DNA from: Paenibacillus humicus NBRC 102415 | GTDB lineage: Bacteria; Bacillota; Bacilli; Paenibacillales; Paenibacillaceae | Assembly (NCBI RefSeq): GCF_004000905.1 | Contig: NZ_BIMD01000015.1 | Coordinates: 36,583-100,582, forward strand | Direction of reading: 5' to 3' | Length of the DNA stretch: 64,000 nucleotides | Shown: positions 7,361 through 15,886 of the stretch, piece by piece | Position numbering within the stretch: the first letter of the stretch is position 1 | How the letters are laid out: every line of letters starts with the position of its first letter | Made by a program: the position numbers and the translations under genes | Notes under the pieces: model-generated | The model's database searches: none | Told to the model about the DNA's origin: nothing | Seen by the model: only the letters and a program-made list of their open reading frames with translations

Positions 7361-10300
7361 GTGTTCAAATCCATCTGCATCACCCTGCTCGCAGCCGCTC
7401 TATCGCTGCCTGCCCAATTGCCGGCCGCCGCCGCGGCTGCGGATGAGGCTCCTCAAGCCTCGAGCGAAGCCTACAGCTGGGGACGGGCTGCTGTCGTCGG
7501 CGGAGGGTTCATTCCCGGCATCGTCTACAGCAAGGCCGAGCAGGGGCTTGCCTACGTCCGGACGGACATGGGCGGCGCCTACCGGCGGGACGCCTCCACG
7601 GGCGGCGTCTGGAAGCAGCTGCTGGAGGGAGTCGGCATGGAGGAATGGAATCTGCTTGGCGTGGAAAGCATCGCTCCCGACCCGTCCGATCCGGACCGGG
7701 TCTATGCCGCACTAGGCACTTATACCAATGACTGGACCGACATGAACGGCTATATCTACCGCTCCTCCGACCGGGGGGACAGCTGGCAGCGGACGGAGCT
7801 TCCCTTCAAGCTGGGAGGCAATATGCCGGGCCGCTCCATGGGCGAGCGGCTGGCCGTCGATCCCAACGACGGGAACATCCTGTACCTCGGCGCGCGCAGC
7901 GGCTACGGGCTGTGGAAAAGCACCGATGCCGGAGCCACCTGGAGCCGGGTATCATCCTTCACCGCCATCGGCTCGGCTGCCGACGATTATATGAAGGATC
8001 CCATCGGCGTCGTCTGGGTGACCTTCGACCCTTCGTCCGGAACGAAGGGGAGCGCGACCCCGGTCATCTATGCAGGGACGGCCGACCGGGACGCCGGCAT
8101 CTATCGCAGCCGGGATGCCGGAGCGACATGGGAAGCCGTGCCGGGCCAGCCCGGCCAGGGCTTTCTGCCGCATCACGGCGTCCTCTCGTCCGACGGCCGG
8201 CTCTACGTGACCTACGCCAAGGATATCGGTCCTTATAACGGCGGCGAAGGCTCGGTATGGGTTCTCGATACGGGTTCCGGACAATGGAGCGACATCAGCC
8301 CGGAAGGCGCCGGAAGCACCTCCAGCCCGTACGGCGGCCTCGCCGTCGACGCCAGCCGTCCCGGCACCGTCATGGTTGCGACGATGAACAAATGGTGGCC
8401 GGACGAGCAGATCTACCGCAGCCTCGACGGAGGCCGGACATGGAAGCCGTTCTGGACGTACGGGAATTACCCGGAGCGGAACAACAGCTATGAGCTGGAC
8501 TACTCCCTTTCCCCTTGGCTGGATTGGGGGGTGAAGGACAAGCCCTTGCCCGAAACTTCGCCCAAGCTGGGCTGGATGATCGGCAGCCTGGAGATCGATC
8601 CGTTCGACTCCGGCTCGATTCTGTACGGAACGGGAGCGACGCTGTACGGCGCTGCCGACGTGACCGCGCTCGACCAGCCTCTTACGGCGGGAGGCAGCGT
8701 CTACGGGCCCGTGCATCTGTCCGTCCAGGCGGGCGGCATCGAGGAGACATCCGTACTGGGGCTCATCAGCCCGCCGGCAGGAGCTCCTCTGCTCAGCGCG
8801 ATGGGCGATATCGGAGGCTTCCGCCATGCCGATCTGTCCAAAGCCCCCGAGATGATTACAAATCCTTATATCGGAACAAGCACGGATCTGGACTATGCCG
8901 AGCTTGACCCCGATTTCATCGTGCGGGTCGGCAATGTTTCCGGTTCGGATCTCGGCATCGGGGTATCCCGCGACAACGGCGCCACCTGGAAGCCCGGGAC
9001 GAATCCATGGGGCAGCGGCTTTTCCGTGAACGGCGGTTATGTGGCGGCTTCCGCCGACGGACGCTCCATCCTCTGGAGTCCGGAAGGGCAGCCTGTCAGC
9101 CGGTCCTCCGATGACGGACAGACCTGGCAGCCGTCGACGGGCATTCCGGCCGGCGCAGCCGTCAGCTCCGACCGCGTCGATCCGGACAAGTTCTACGGCT
9201 TCAGCGATGGCTTCTTCTACACGAGCACCGATGGCGGAGCGTCCTTCCGGCAGGAGGCGAGCGGGCTTCCGAAGCGGATCACCAGCAAATTCAAGGCCGT
9301 TCCGGGTGTTGAAGGCGATATTTGGCTTGCCGCGGCAGCGGACAATAAAAATCCCGGGGACGCCTTCGGCCTGTACCGCTCCACGGATTCCGGAGCCAGC
9401 TTCCGGCAGGTTCAAGGCGTCGGGGAGTCGGCTTCGATCGGCTTCGGCAAAGCCGCTCCCGGACAGCCTTACATGACGGTGTACAGTTATGCGAAGATCG
9501 GCGGCCAATGGGGCATCTACCGCTCCGATGACGCAGGCGGCCGCTGGACGCGGATCAATGACGACGCCCATCAGTTCGGCGCCGCCAACCGGACGATTAC
9601 CGGGGATCCGAGGGTGTACGGCCGCGTATATGTCGGAACCAACGGCCTCGGCATCGTGGTCGGGGAAAGGCAGGCCGGGGAGCCGAATCCGGGCACGCAG
9701 CCTTCGCCAAGCGTTGATCCGACTCCGAGTACGGAACCTTCGCCGAGCGCCGATCCGACTCCGAGTACGGAACCTTCGCCAAGCGCCGATCCGACTCCGA
9801 GTACGGAGCCTACTGCGACGCCGGCTCCCGGACCGGCTTGGACGCCGAATCCGACTCCGGGCGCTTCGCCTGCCCCATCGGCGGTTCCTGCGCCGTCATC
9901 GGCTCCCGCGCCTTCCGCTTCTCCACCGGGCGGATCGGCCGGCAGCGGCCGCCCGTTCACCGATCTTGCGGATGCGCCTTGGGCTGCCGCCGACATCAGC
10001 AGGCTCGCCGCGCTGGATATCGTCCGCGGCTCCCTTGCCGGCGCCTTCGAGCCGAACCGCGCCGTGACGCGTGCCGAGTTTGCAGTCCTGCTGCACCGCG
10101 CCCTGAAGCTTCCCGAAGCATCGGCATCCGCCGCGGGCAAGGCGCCGTTCAAGGATGTTCCCGCAGACTCCTGGTACAGCCAGGCCGTTGCCGCTGCCGC
10201 CGAAGCAGGCCTGATCTCGGGCACCGGCGGCGGAGCCTTCGAGCCGTCCAGGGCGCTGACCCGACAGGAACTCGCCGTCATGGCGATGCGTGCTCTGCTG

Positions 10301-10519
10301 CTGCTCGGCACGTTCGAGGAACCGGACGCAGCAGAGACCGCTTCCCTTCTGGGCGCATACAAGGACGGCGGCAAAACCGCCCCTTATGCCCGGATCTCCC
10401 TCGCCGGCCTGCTGCAAGCGAGCATTCTGTCCGGGCTTCCGGACAGAATGCTCGCCCCGGCGCAGCCTGCCACGCGCGCGCAAGCGGCCGTCCTGCTGCT
10501 GCGGCTACTCGGCAGCTAA
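7361..10519 (+). CDS. Secreted GH74 xyloglucanase with C-terminal SLH anchor
   Basis: This 1052-residue multidomain exoenzyme starts with a signal peptide (1 to about 27). A GH74 double beta-propeller follows (about 35-765) with many repeats of the SxDxGxTW type, e.g. STDAGATW and SRDAGATW. The likely catalytic aspartates are D69 in VRTDMGGAY and D483 in GDIGGF. A Pro/Ser/Thr/Glu linker (about 775-860) has near-identical PTPSTEPSPSAD repeats. Three SLH modules end the protein (from about 863, 927 and 996: PFTDLADAPW, PFKDVPADSWY, YKDGGKTAPYA) and would attach it to secondary cell-wall polymer. Predicted role is surface-bound hydrolysis of plant xyloglucan. The start codon is GTG with GGGAGG upstream. 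Confidence 0.92.
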   Translation: MFKSICITLLAAALSLPAQLPAAAAAADEAPQASSEAYSWGRAAVVGGGFIPGIVYSKAEQGLAYVRTDMGGAYRRDASTGGVWKQLLEGVGMEEWNLLGVESIAPDPSDPDRVYAALGTYTNDWTDMNGYIYRSSDRGDSWQRTELPFKLGGNMPGRSMGERLAVDPNDGNILYLGARSGYGLWKSTDAGATWSRVSSFTAIGSAADDYMKDPIGVVWVTFDPSSGTKGSATPVIYAGTADRDAGIYRSRDAGATWEAVPGQPGQGFLPHHGVLSSDGRLYVTYAKDIGPYNGGEGSVWVLDTGSGQWSDISPEGAGSTSSPYGGLAVDASRPGTVMVATMNKWWPDEQIYRSLDGGRTWKPFWTYGNYPERNNSYELDYSLSPWLDWGVKDKPLPETSPKLGWMIGSLEIDPFDSGSILYGTGATLYGAADVTALDQPLTAGGSVYGPVHLSVQAGGIEETSVLGLISPPAGAPLLSAMGDIGGFRHADLSKAPEMITNPYIGTSTDLDYAELDPDFIVRVGNVSGSDLGIGVSRDNGATWKPGTNPWGSGFSVNGGYVAASADGRSILWSPEGQPVSRSSDDGQTWQPSTGIPAGAAVSSDRVDPDKFYGFSDGFFYTSTDGGASFRQEASGLPKRITSKFKAVPGVEGDIWLAAAADNKNPGDAFGLYRSTDSGASFRQVQGVGESASIGFGKAAPGQPYMTVYSYAKIGGQWGIYRSDDAGGRWTRINDDAHQFGAANRTITGDPRVYGRVYVGTNGLGIVVGERQAGEPNPGTQPSPSVDPTPSTEPSPSADPTPSTEPSPSADPTPSTEPTATPAPGPAWTPNPTPGASPAPSAVPAPSSAPAPSASPPGGSAGSGRPFTDLADAPWAAADISRLAALDIVRGSLAGAFEPNRAVTRAEFAVLLHRALKLPEASASAAGKAPFKDVPADSWYSQAVAAAAEAGLISGTGGGAFEPSRALTRQELAVMAMRALLLLGTFEEPDAAETASLLGAYKDGGKTAPYARISLAGLLQASILSGLPDRMLAPAQPATRAQAAVLLLRLLGS
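9698..9808 (+). repeat. Tandem repeats coding the Pro-Ser-Thr-Glu linker
   Basis: A 36-bp unit coding PTPSTEPSPSAD is repeated about three times almost without change. Such perfect DNA repeats can change copy number by slippage and would alter linker length between the enzyme and its SLH anchor. Confidence 0.8.
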
Positions 10520-10553
10520 GCCGATCTCCGCCGTCCCAATTCCATGAACGCAG

Positions 10554-10590
10554 CCGGAATTTCCGCCTCTTGGCGGGGTTCCGGTTTTTT
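10554..10590 (+). terminator. Terminator after the xyloglucanase gene
   Basis: CCGGAATTTCCGCC/GGCGGGGTTCCGG forms a stem with a TCTT loop and is followed by six T. Confidence 0.9.
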
Positions 10591-10865
10591 GGCTGCGCTT
10601 CTATTTTCCATGCGGTGCAGTTTCCGTACATCCTTTTGCGGCACAGGCGATCGGCATTCCATTCGGCATGGGGCGGCCAGCCCTCCGTCCTTCCCGATCT
10701 GCCTTGGGCATCGGCTTTCTGCTCAAGGGGTTCCCGCTGCTTTCTTTCCAGGTTTCCCTGCTTGCCGGCGAGCGCTCCGGAACCCCCTTCCCCCCTTCCG
10801 CATACACTGCACGAACAAGCCGGCGGAGAGAGCGGCTGCAGCCGATTTTTCCCGTCTGAATTTCC
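10591..10865. other. Intergenic stretch before corA, no gene seen
   Basis: Open frames occur on both strands but none has a ribosome binding site or recognisable protein. Only the corA promoter at its end is supported. Confidence 0.5.
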
Positions 10866-10895
10866 TTGAGTCCATCCTGTCCTAAAGAGTATACT
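10866..10895 (+). promoter_or_regulatory. Promoter of the corA transcript
   Basis: TTGAGT and TATACT are separated by 18 bp. Transcription from here gives a leader of about 225 bases that contains a 31-codon ORF. Confidence 0.65.
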
Positions 10896-10942
10896 AGACA
10901 AGACTTTCATACTGCCCCGAGGGGAACAAGGAGTGAAACGCC

Positions 10943-11038
10943 ATGGAAGGCGAAGGGCCTACGCCAGCCTCTAGCAACGAACAGCAAACCCAACACCAAG
11001 AAGACGACAAGTCGGACCCCGCCTTGCGTGGACGTTGA
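10943..11038 (+). CDS. Small leader ORF (31 residues) upstream of corA
   Basis: The ATG follows AAGGAGTGAAACGCC, a near-ideal Shine-Dalgarno at good spacing. The hydrophilic, partly acidic product begins MEGEGPTPASSNEQQ and ends DPALRGR. It lies inside the corA leader, 89 bp before corA, and a hairpin (GCCGC/GCGGC) lies between the two. In enteric bacteria short ORFs in the corA and mgtA leaders sense translation conditions. Whether this ORF does so is inference; it could also be a free microprotein. Confidence 0.6.
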   Translation: MEGEGPTPASSNEQQTQHQEDDKSDPALRGR

Positions 11039-11127
11039 TCTTCCTGCCCTGCAGGCTCTTCTCCGCCCGCCGCCAACGGCTGCGGCATCCGGCTCCTGCT
11101 CGTTCTTCCGCGAGAGGAGAATAAGCC

Positions 11128-12063
11128 ATGAAAATCCGCATGGTCAACAACGGGGTGTTCGCCCCCGTCGAAGATTTGCAAGCAACGCTTGCGCCGCCCC
11201 TTGAGGGCTTCTACTGGATCGACGCGGACGTCGAGGATCTTGCCGTCCTCCAGCCGCTGTTCGGCCTCCACGACCTGGCCGTCGAGGACTGTCTGAGCGA
11301 GGAGGAGCAGCGCCCGAAGATCGAGCTGTACGAAGGCCATTATTTTATCGTTATCAACAGCATCAGGTTCGATGACGAGGAGATCTTCCTCCGGGCGCTC
11401 AACATGTTTCTCGGCAGACATTACATCATCACCGTCACGAAGCAGAAGATCAACGAGCTGCGTTCCCTGAAGCCGATTCTGTGGGAGCAGGACGTCAACC
11501 GTCCCGACCGCTTCCTGTACCATCTCGTCGACCTTGTCGTGGACAATTACTTCCTCGTCGGCGACCGGATCGAGGCGCGCATCGAGAGCCTCGAGGAAGA
11601 CATTCTCATGCATACGAAAAAATCGCATCTCGGCGAGATCATCGGCCTGCGCAGCGAAATTCTCTGGCTCAAGAAGGTGCTCGGCCCTCAACGCGACGTC
11701 ATCGCCACGCTGAACAAAAAGGATCTGCGCCTGATCGACGACCAGCTGCAGAAGTACTTCAGCGACATCTACGAGAATGCGGTCAAGATCACCGAGACGT
11801 TCGATACGTACCGCGACCTCATGGCGAACTTGCGCGAGGCTTACCAGTCCAGCCTGTCCAGCCGCGCCAACGAGATCATGCGCGTGTTCACGGCGCTGAC
11901 GACGATCTTCATGCCGCTGACGTTCATTACCGGCATCTACGGCATGAACTTCGCCCATCTGCCGGGAGAGCATTTCTATTACGGCTTCTACCTCATCATG
12001 GGCTTCATGCTTATGCTGGGCGGCGGCATGCTGTTCCTGTTCCGCAAGAAAGAGTGGCTGTGA
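11128..12063 (+). CDS. corA: CorA-family magnesium/cobalt channel
   Basis: This 311-residue protein is a CorA-type divalent cation channel. A soluble N-terminal domain with long acidic helices is followed by two C-terminal membrane segments. The hallmark YGMNF (GMN at about 272-274) ends the first membrane segment, and the short periplasmic-type loop after it is acidic (HLPGEHF). The start follows AGAGGAGAATAAGCC. It is monocistronic, with its own promoter and leader ORF upstream and a strong terminator shared with the convergent MFS gene downstream. Mg2+ is the most likely physiological ion. Confidence 0.94.
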   Translation: MKIRMVNNGVFAPVEDLQATLAPPLEGFYWIDADVEDLAVLQPLFGLHDLAVEDCLSEEEQRPKIELYEGHYFIVINSIRFDDEEIFLRALNMFLGRHYIITVTKQKINELRSLKPILWEQDVNRPDRFLYHLVDLVVDNYFLVGDRIEARIESLEEDILMHTKKSHLGEIIGLRSEILWLKKVLGPQRDVIATLNKKDLRLIDDQLQKYFSDIYENAVKITETFDTYRDLMANLREAYQSSLSSRANEIMRVFTALTTIFMPLTFITGIYGMNFAHLPGEHFYYGFYLIMGFMLMLGGGMLFLFRKKEWL

Positions 12064-12089
12064 TGAGAGCGGCCGGTCCCCGAAGACGA

Positions 12090-12147
12090 AGCAAACCCCT
12101 TGCATGAGAGCTGCTTAAGTGCAGCCGTGCAAGGGGTTTGCTGTTTT
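12090..12147. terminator. Bidirectional terminator between corA and the MFS gene
   Basis: AGCAAACCCCTTGCA and its exact complement TGCAAGGGGTTTGCT form a 15-bp stem, followed by T on the plus strand. The two genes converge here. Confidence 0.85.
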
Positions 12148-12193
12148 CGGGAATGATGAGCAAGGAGCGCCGGACGGCCGCTTCCGCACGGAG

Positions 12194-13513
12194 CTAGGCT
12201 CCGAAGCCGCTGCCTCCTGCAGCCGCGCCTGGAAGCTCCGCTTGTTCCGCTTGAAGCGCTCCCTTGACGAAGTCGACCAGCGACAGCAGGACCATTCCGA
12301 TCAGGAAGAAAGCCGCAACCGACAATATCGCCGTCCGGCTCGAGCCTGTCAGCGTGCCGACAATCGAAAAGACGAGCGGGCCGAGCATGGAGGTGAACTT
12401 GCTGGAAAGGGCGAGGAATCCGAACCATTCGCCGGATCTGCCTGCCGGTAGAAGTCCCGCATACAGCGAGCGCGCGGCCGACTGGCTGCCGCCCTGGACA
12501 AGGCCGACCATGAACGCCAGGATGTAGAAATGCAGCTGGTTCGTCATGAAATAGCCAAGCACGACGATGACCAGATACACAGCCAGGGAGTACATCAGCA
12601 TCCGCTTGGCGCCGAATCGGGATACAAGCCGCCCGAACAGCAGCGTCGCCGGCAGGCCCGTGAACTGGGTAATCAGCAGAGCCAGGATGAGATCGCTCGA
12701 TTCGATGCCGATGCTGGAGCCGTAGATCGTCGCCATGACGATGACCGTGCTGATGCCGTCGTTGAAAAACCAGAAGGCGATCATGTATTTGAGCAGCTCG
12801 GGGTACCTCTTCAGCGAGCGCAGCGTTTCGCCCAGACGCCGCATGGATTGCCAGGCCGTCCGGCCTACCCTCCTCAGCGCCGGTCCCGACATCCGCTCCG
12901 GACGAGGCTCCTTCCAGTTCAGGAAAAGGGGCAGCGAGAACAGCAGCCACCAGATGCCGACCGTCACGAACGAAGCTTTGGTGGCGGCCGTCGAATCGGC
13001 GAAGCCGAACCACTCGGGCTTCTGGATCATGAGGATATTGACGGCGAGCAGCAGCCCTCCACCCGCATATCCCATCGCATAACCTTGAGCGCTTACCTTG
13101 TGCCGGTCATTTTCCGGGATGCCGTCGCGCAGAAGAGCGTCATAGAAGGTGCCGCCGGTCGTGAAGCCGATGATGCCGAGAACGAGCAGGCAGGAGGCGA
13201 GGAACCAGTCTCCTTCTCCGGCAAAAGCCATCAGCGAGCTCGGAACGGCTCCCAGCAGGGTGAACGCGATCAGGAACCGCAGCTTTGAGCCGAGCAGGTC
13301 GGCCGCAGCTCCCGCGAGCGGCGACAGCAGCGCGACGAACAGCATGGCGATGCTCTGGGTGTTGGCCCAGTAGACGGAAGCCAGCGAGCCTTCAAGGCCT
13401 TTTCCCGCGACCTTGTCGTAATATACCGGCATGACGGCCGCAATCATCGTCGTAGCAAACGCGGAGTTGGCCCAATCGTACAAGATCCAGCCCCTGACAG
13501 CCTTTTTGTCCAT
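12194..13513 (-). CDS. MFS transporter, UMF1/Atg22-like family
   Basis: This 439-residue membrane protein has about 12 hydrophobic segments. The N-terminal YDWANSAFATT motif and GGTFYDALLRD mark the UMF1 (vacuole effluxer Atg22-like) branch of the major facilitator superfamily. The start at 13513 (MDKKAVRGWILYDWANSAF) is chosen from homologous N-termini; GGAGGAGG lies 12 bases upstream. It is convergent to corA and divergent from the LysR gene. The substrate is unknown; other bacterial members are linked to amino-acid or general metabolite efflux. Confidence 0.85.
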   Translation of the reverse strand: MDKKAVRGWILYDWANSAFATTMIAAVMPVYYDKVAGKGLEGSLASVYWANTQSIAMLFVALLSPLAGAAADLLGSKLRFLIAFTLLGAVPSSLMAFAGEGDWFLASCLLVLGIIGFTTGGTFYDALLRDGIPENDRHKVSAQGYAMGYAGGGLLLAVNILMIQKPEWFGFADSTAATKASFVTVGIWWLLFSLPLFLNWKEPRPERMSGPALRRVGRTAWQSMRRLGETLRSLKRYPELLKYMIAFWFFNDGISTVIVMATIYGSSIGIESSDLILALLITQFTGLPATLLFGRLVSRFGAKRMLMYSLAVYLVIVVLGYFMTNQLHFYILAFMVGLVQGGSQSAARSLYAGLLPAGRSGEWFGFLALSSKFTSMLGPLVFSIVGTLTGSSRTAILSVAAFFLIGMVLLSLVDFVKGALQAEQAELPGAAAGGSGFGA

Positions 13514-13641
13514 AAGGAATGCAATCCTCCTCCGATTCGGCTCCGGGCAGGCGGCCGTATGCAACAGCTTCGCCGTCCGGAAACCTTTTCCTGCTGAAGG
13601 AGCAAGCGCTGGAGGTCAACTTATTGTAAATTTCCGGAAGC

Positions 13642-13670
13642 TTTACCCGCCCTGCTCTCTTCTATATACT
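13642..13670 (+). promoter_or_regulatory. Possible promoter of the LysR gene
   Basis: TTTACC and TATACT are separated by 17 bp, about 45 bp before the start codon. Confidence 0.5.
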
Positions 13671-13713
13671 AAGAAGAAATGATAAAAAACTCTTATCAAA
13701 AGGAGGGAAACCT

Positions 13714-14616
13714 CTGAATATCAGCCAGCTCGAAACGCTGCTCACCATCTCCAAGACGATGAGCTTCCGCAAGGCCGGGGAGCAGCTCAACCTGACCCAG
13801 CCGGCCGTATCGGCCCAGATCAAGAGCCTGGAGGAGGAATTCAAGACGGTGCTGGTAGACCGCAACCAGCCTGTGACTTTGACGGACCGGGGACAGGTGT
13901 TCCTTGACCATGCCGTGCGCATCCTGTCCATCGTCGAAGAGCTGAAGCAGAAGCTGTCCGACCTGAACCATATCCCGCAAGGCCATATCGTGCTCGGGAC
14001 GACGAGCTCCATCGCCATCCAGATTCTGCCGCGGGTGCTGTCCTACTTCCAGAACCAGTTCCCTCTGATCAAGACGACGATCCATTCGATGCCGTCCTCC
14101 CAGGTCATGGCCAGCGTGGAGAAAGGCAGCGTGGATCTTGGGATCACTTATCTATCCGAAAAGAACCCGAATCTGCAGACGTCGGCTCTTTACTATGATA
14201 CTTTCGAGCTTGTCGTATCCCCCGCGCATCCGCTGGCCGAGCTCAAGCATGCCTCCATCGACAAGTTGAAGGACATTCCGCTGATCATGCTGTCTCCCGA
14301 TACGCTCGGCAGGCGCTTCGTCGACCGCATCTTCTCCAAGAACGGCATCATTCCCAATATCGTGATGGAGCTGTCCAGCAGCGAGGAGGTCAAGCGGATG
14401 GTCGAGATCAACCTGGGAGCCGCGATCGTCTCCAACCTGTCCATCGCCAACGAGCTCCGGGCGGGCACGCTGCGGATGATCCGGGTGACGGAGCTGGAGG
14501 TCACCCATCCGATCGGCGTCGTCTACAAGTCGGGAAGATATTTGAACTCCGCCATGCAGCAGTTCCTGAGCGATCTCAAGGGCATGCCCGAAGCGCAGTT
14601 CATCAGCAGCGAGTAG
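13714..14616 (+). CDS. LysR-family transcriptional regulator with a CTG start codon
   Basis: This 300-residue regulator has an N-terminal winged helix-turn-helix (SFRKAGEQLNLTQPAVSAQI) and a periplasmic-binding-like effector domain. The first in-frame ATG is at 13759, but starting there would remove the first helix of the DNA-binding domain. Translation from CTG at 13714 gives the standard family beginning, (M)NISQLETLLTISKTM. This codon is preceded by AAAGGAGGG at 6-base spacing, and no other start codon of use exists back to the in-frame stop at 13627. Target genes are unknown; the following gene (PHP phosphatase) and the divergent MFS gene are candidates. Confidence 0.88.
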   Translation: MNISQLETLLTISKTMSFRKAGEQLNLTQPAVSAQIKSLEEEFKTVLVDRNQPVTLTDRGQVFLDHAVRILSIVEELKQKLSDLNHIPQGHIVLGTTSSIAIQILPRVLSYFQNQFPLIKTTIHSMPSSQVMASVEKGSVDLGITYLSEKNPNLQTSALYYDTFELVVSPAHPLAELKHASIDKLKDIPLIMLSPDTLGRRFVDRIFSKNGIIPNIVMELSSSEEVKRMVEINLGAAIVSNLSIANELRAGTLRMIRVTELEVTHPIGVVYKSGRYLNSAMQQFLSDLKGMPEAQFISSE

Positions 14617-14667
14617 TCCAATAGATTTGCTTTGAATCCGATATGAGCTTGAGGAGGAAACGATCAC

Positions 14668-15477
14668 ATGAAATTCGATCTGCACACCCATCACAGCCGC
14701 TGCGGCCATGCCGAAGGAAGCATCGAGGACTATATCCGCGCCGCGATCGACGCCGGAATCGGCGCGATCGGCATCTCCGACCATTCCCCCTACTTCGGCA
14801 GCGAAGAAGACCATCCCGAGCCGGGCATTGCGATGGCCCGCAGCTCTCTGCCGGGCTACGTCGAGGAAGTGCTGGCCCTGAAGGCCAAATACGAAGGCAG
14901 GATCGAAGTGCTGCTGGGCATGGAGTCGGATTTCTTTCCGGAGCATGCCGATACATACCGCAAGGCTTACGAAGCCTATCCGTTCGACTATATCATCGGC
15001 TCGGTCCATTTCACGTCAGGCAAAAGCATCTTCAACAAAACCCGCTGGAAGGGATTGTCGCAATCGGCGCAGGCCGAGCAGAAGCGCGAGTATTATGAGC
15101 TGATCCGCCAATCGGCCGTCAGCGGCATGTTCCAGGTGCTCGGCCATATCGACGCGATGAAGGGATATTATCCCGCCTTCTCCGGCATCCCGGCTTCCGA
15201 GAGCATCGACTTGGCTCTGCAGGCTATCGCCGGAAGCGGGGCGTCGATCGAGATCAACACCTCCGGCAAAACGAAAACGGTCGGCGGCTGGTACCCGTCC
15301 AACGAAATTCTGGAAAGAGCTCATTACTTCGGCGTCACATGCAGCTTCGGCTCGGATTCCCATGTGCCCTCGCGGGTCGGAGACGACTTCGAGGAAGTCC
15401 GCGCCCTGCTGAAATCGATCGGTTTCCGGGAATGGTTCTTCTATCGGCAGAAGCAGCCCGTGGCGGTGCCTCTTTGA
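14668..15477 (+). CDS. hisK: PHP-family histidinol phosphatase
   Basis: This 269-residue protein has the PHP metal-site motifs of HisK/HisJ histidinol phosphatases: DLHTHHSRCGHA at the N-terminus, GISDHSP, GMESDFFPEH, IGSVHF, GHIDAMK and FGSDSHVPSRVG. It would dephosphorylate histidinol phosphate in histidine synthesis using a trinuclear metal centre. The start follows GAGGAGGAAACG. It lies 51 bp after the LysR gene, possibly in the same transcript. No other his gene is present. The symbol follows the Bacillus nomenclature and the specificity is inferred. Confidence 0.85.
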   Translation: MKFDLHTHHSRCGHAEGSIEDYIRAAIDAGIGAIGISDHSPYFGSEEDHPEPGIAMARSSLPGYVEEVLALKAKYEGRIEVLLGMESDFFPEHADTYRKAYEAYPFDYIIGSVHFTSGKSIFNKTRWKGLSQSAQAEQKREYYELIRQSAVSGMFQVLGHIDAMKGYYPAFSGIPASESIDLALQAIAGSGASIEINTSGKTKTVGGWYPSNEILERAHYFGVTCSFGSDSHVPSRVGDDFEEVRALLKSIGFREWFFYRQKQPVAVPL

Positions 15478-15513
15478 TCAGCTGACGCTTCTCCGCAAGC
15501 GTTCCCAACAATG

Positions 15514-15573
15514 TTCAACGGATCAGGCATTCCCGCAGCCTTCAACGGACCAGGCATTCCGCAGCCTTCAACG
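15514..15573 (+). repeat. Imperfect tandem duplication of about 27 bp
   Basis: TTCAACGGATCAGGCATTCC plus CGCAGCC is followed directly by a second copy with one substitution and a one-base deletion, then by the first 7 bases of a third. It is intergenic, and no function is apparent. Confidence 0.7.
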
Positions 15574-15653
15574 AATCGAACATGCCAAGAGCCATGGAAG
15601 GATTCAAGCTTTTATGTTCAGCTTTGATCTGTCTTATCAATCTGTCTGTTTTC

Positions 15654-15678
15654 GAGCCCTTAGGGGCTCTATTTTTTT
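15654..15678 (+). terminator. Terminator before the operator-controlled membrane gene
   Basis: GAGCCC, a TTAG loop and GGGCTC are followed by a run of seven T. It probably ends the hisK transcript. Confidence 0.8.
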
Positions 15679-15715
15679 ATTGGACAAGCCTTGAAAAATC
15701 TTTTTCTGGAAAGGA

Positions 15716-15744
15716 TTGCAAAAACTAATACAATTAGTTATAGT
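15716..15744 (+). promoter_or_regulatory. Promoter of the microprotein/membrane protein pair
   Basis: TTGCAA and TATAGT are separated by 17 bp. The spacer carries the first inverted repeat of the double operator. Confidence 0.75.
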
Positions 15745-15771
15745 AAAACTAAAGGTATTAGTTTTAGTAAA
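15724..15771 (+). promoter_or_regulatory. Tandem 24-bp operator, each copy with an inverted repeat
   Basis: Two adjacent 24-bp units share the pattern ACTAA-N5-TTAGTTNTAGTAAA. Each contains a dyad: AACTAAT/ATTAGTT in the first and AAACTAA/TTAGTTT in the second. One lies between -35 and -10 and the other just after the transcription start, a layout typical of repressor sites. The repressor is unknown. Confidence 0.75.
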
Positions 15772-15787
15772 GAGGAGGATTTCCACG

Positions 15788-15880
15788 ATGAGCTTCATTG
15801 TGTTCATGCTCTTGTTTACGGTCGGAATGGGTTGGGCGGATGCCCGGATAAGACGTGCTTCTATTCAAGAAAAGGGGTGA
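15788..15880 (+). CDS. Single-pass membrane microprotein (30 residues)
   Basis: The ATG follows AAAGAGGAGGATTTCCACG, an ideal binding site. The peptide starts MSFIVFMLLFTVGMGW, one hydrophobic segment, followed by a charged tail ADARIRRASIQEKG. Its stop codon lies inside the binding site of the next gene (GGGGTGAGG), so translation of the two is probably coupled. It is the first gene after the tandem operator. No family is recognised. Confidence 0.65.
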   Translation: MSFIVFMLLFTVGMGWADARIRRASIQEKG

Positions 15881-15886
15881 GGAAAT

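Noticed and set aside
7952..9571. 539-codon minus-strand frame opposite the xyloglucanase
   Set aside because: Shadow of the GH74 gene; composition typical of an antisense frame.
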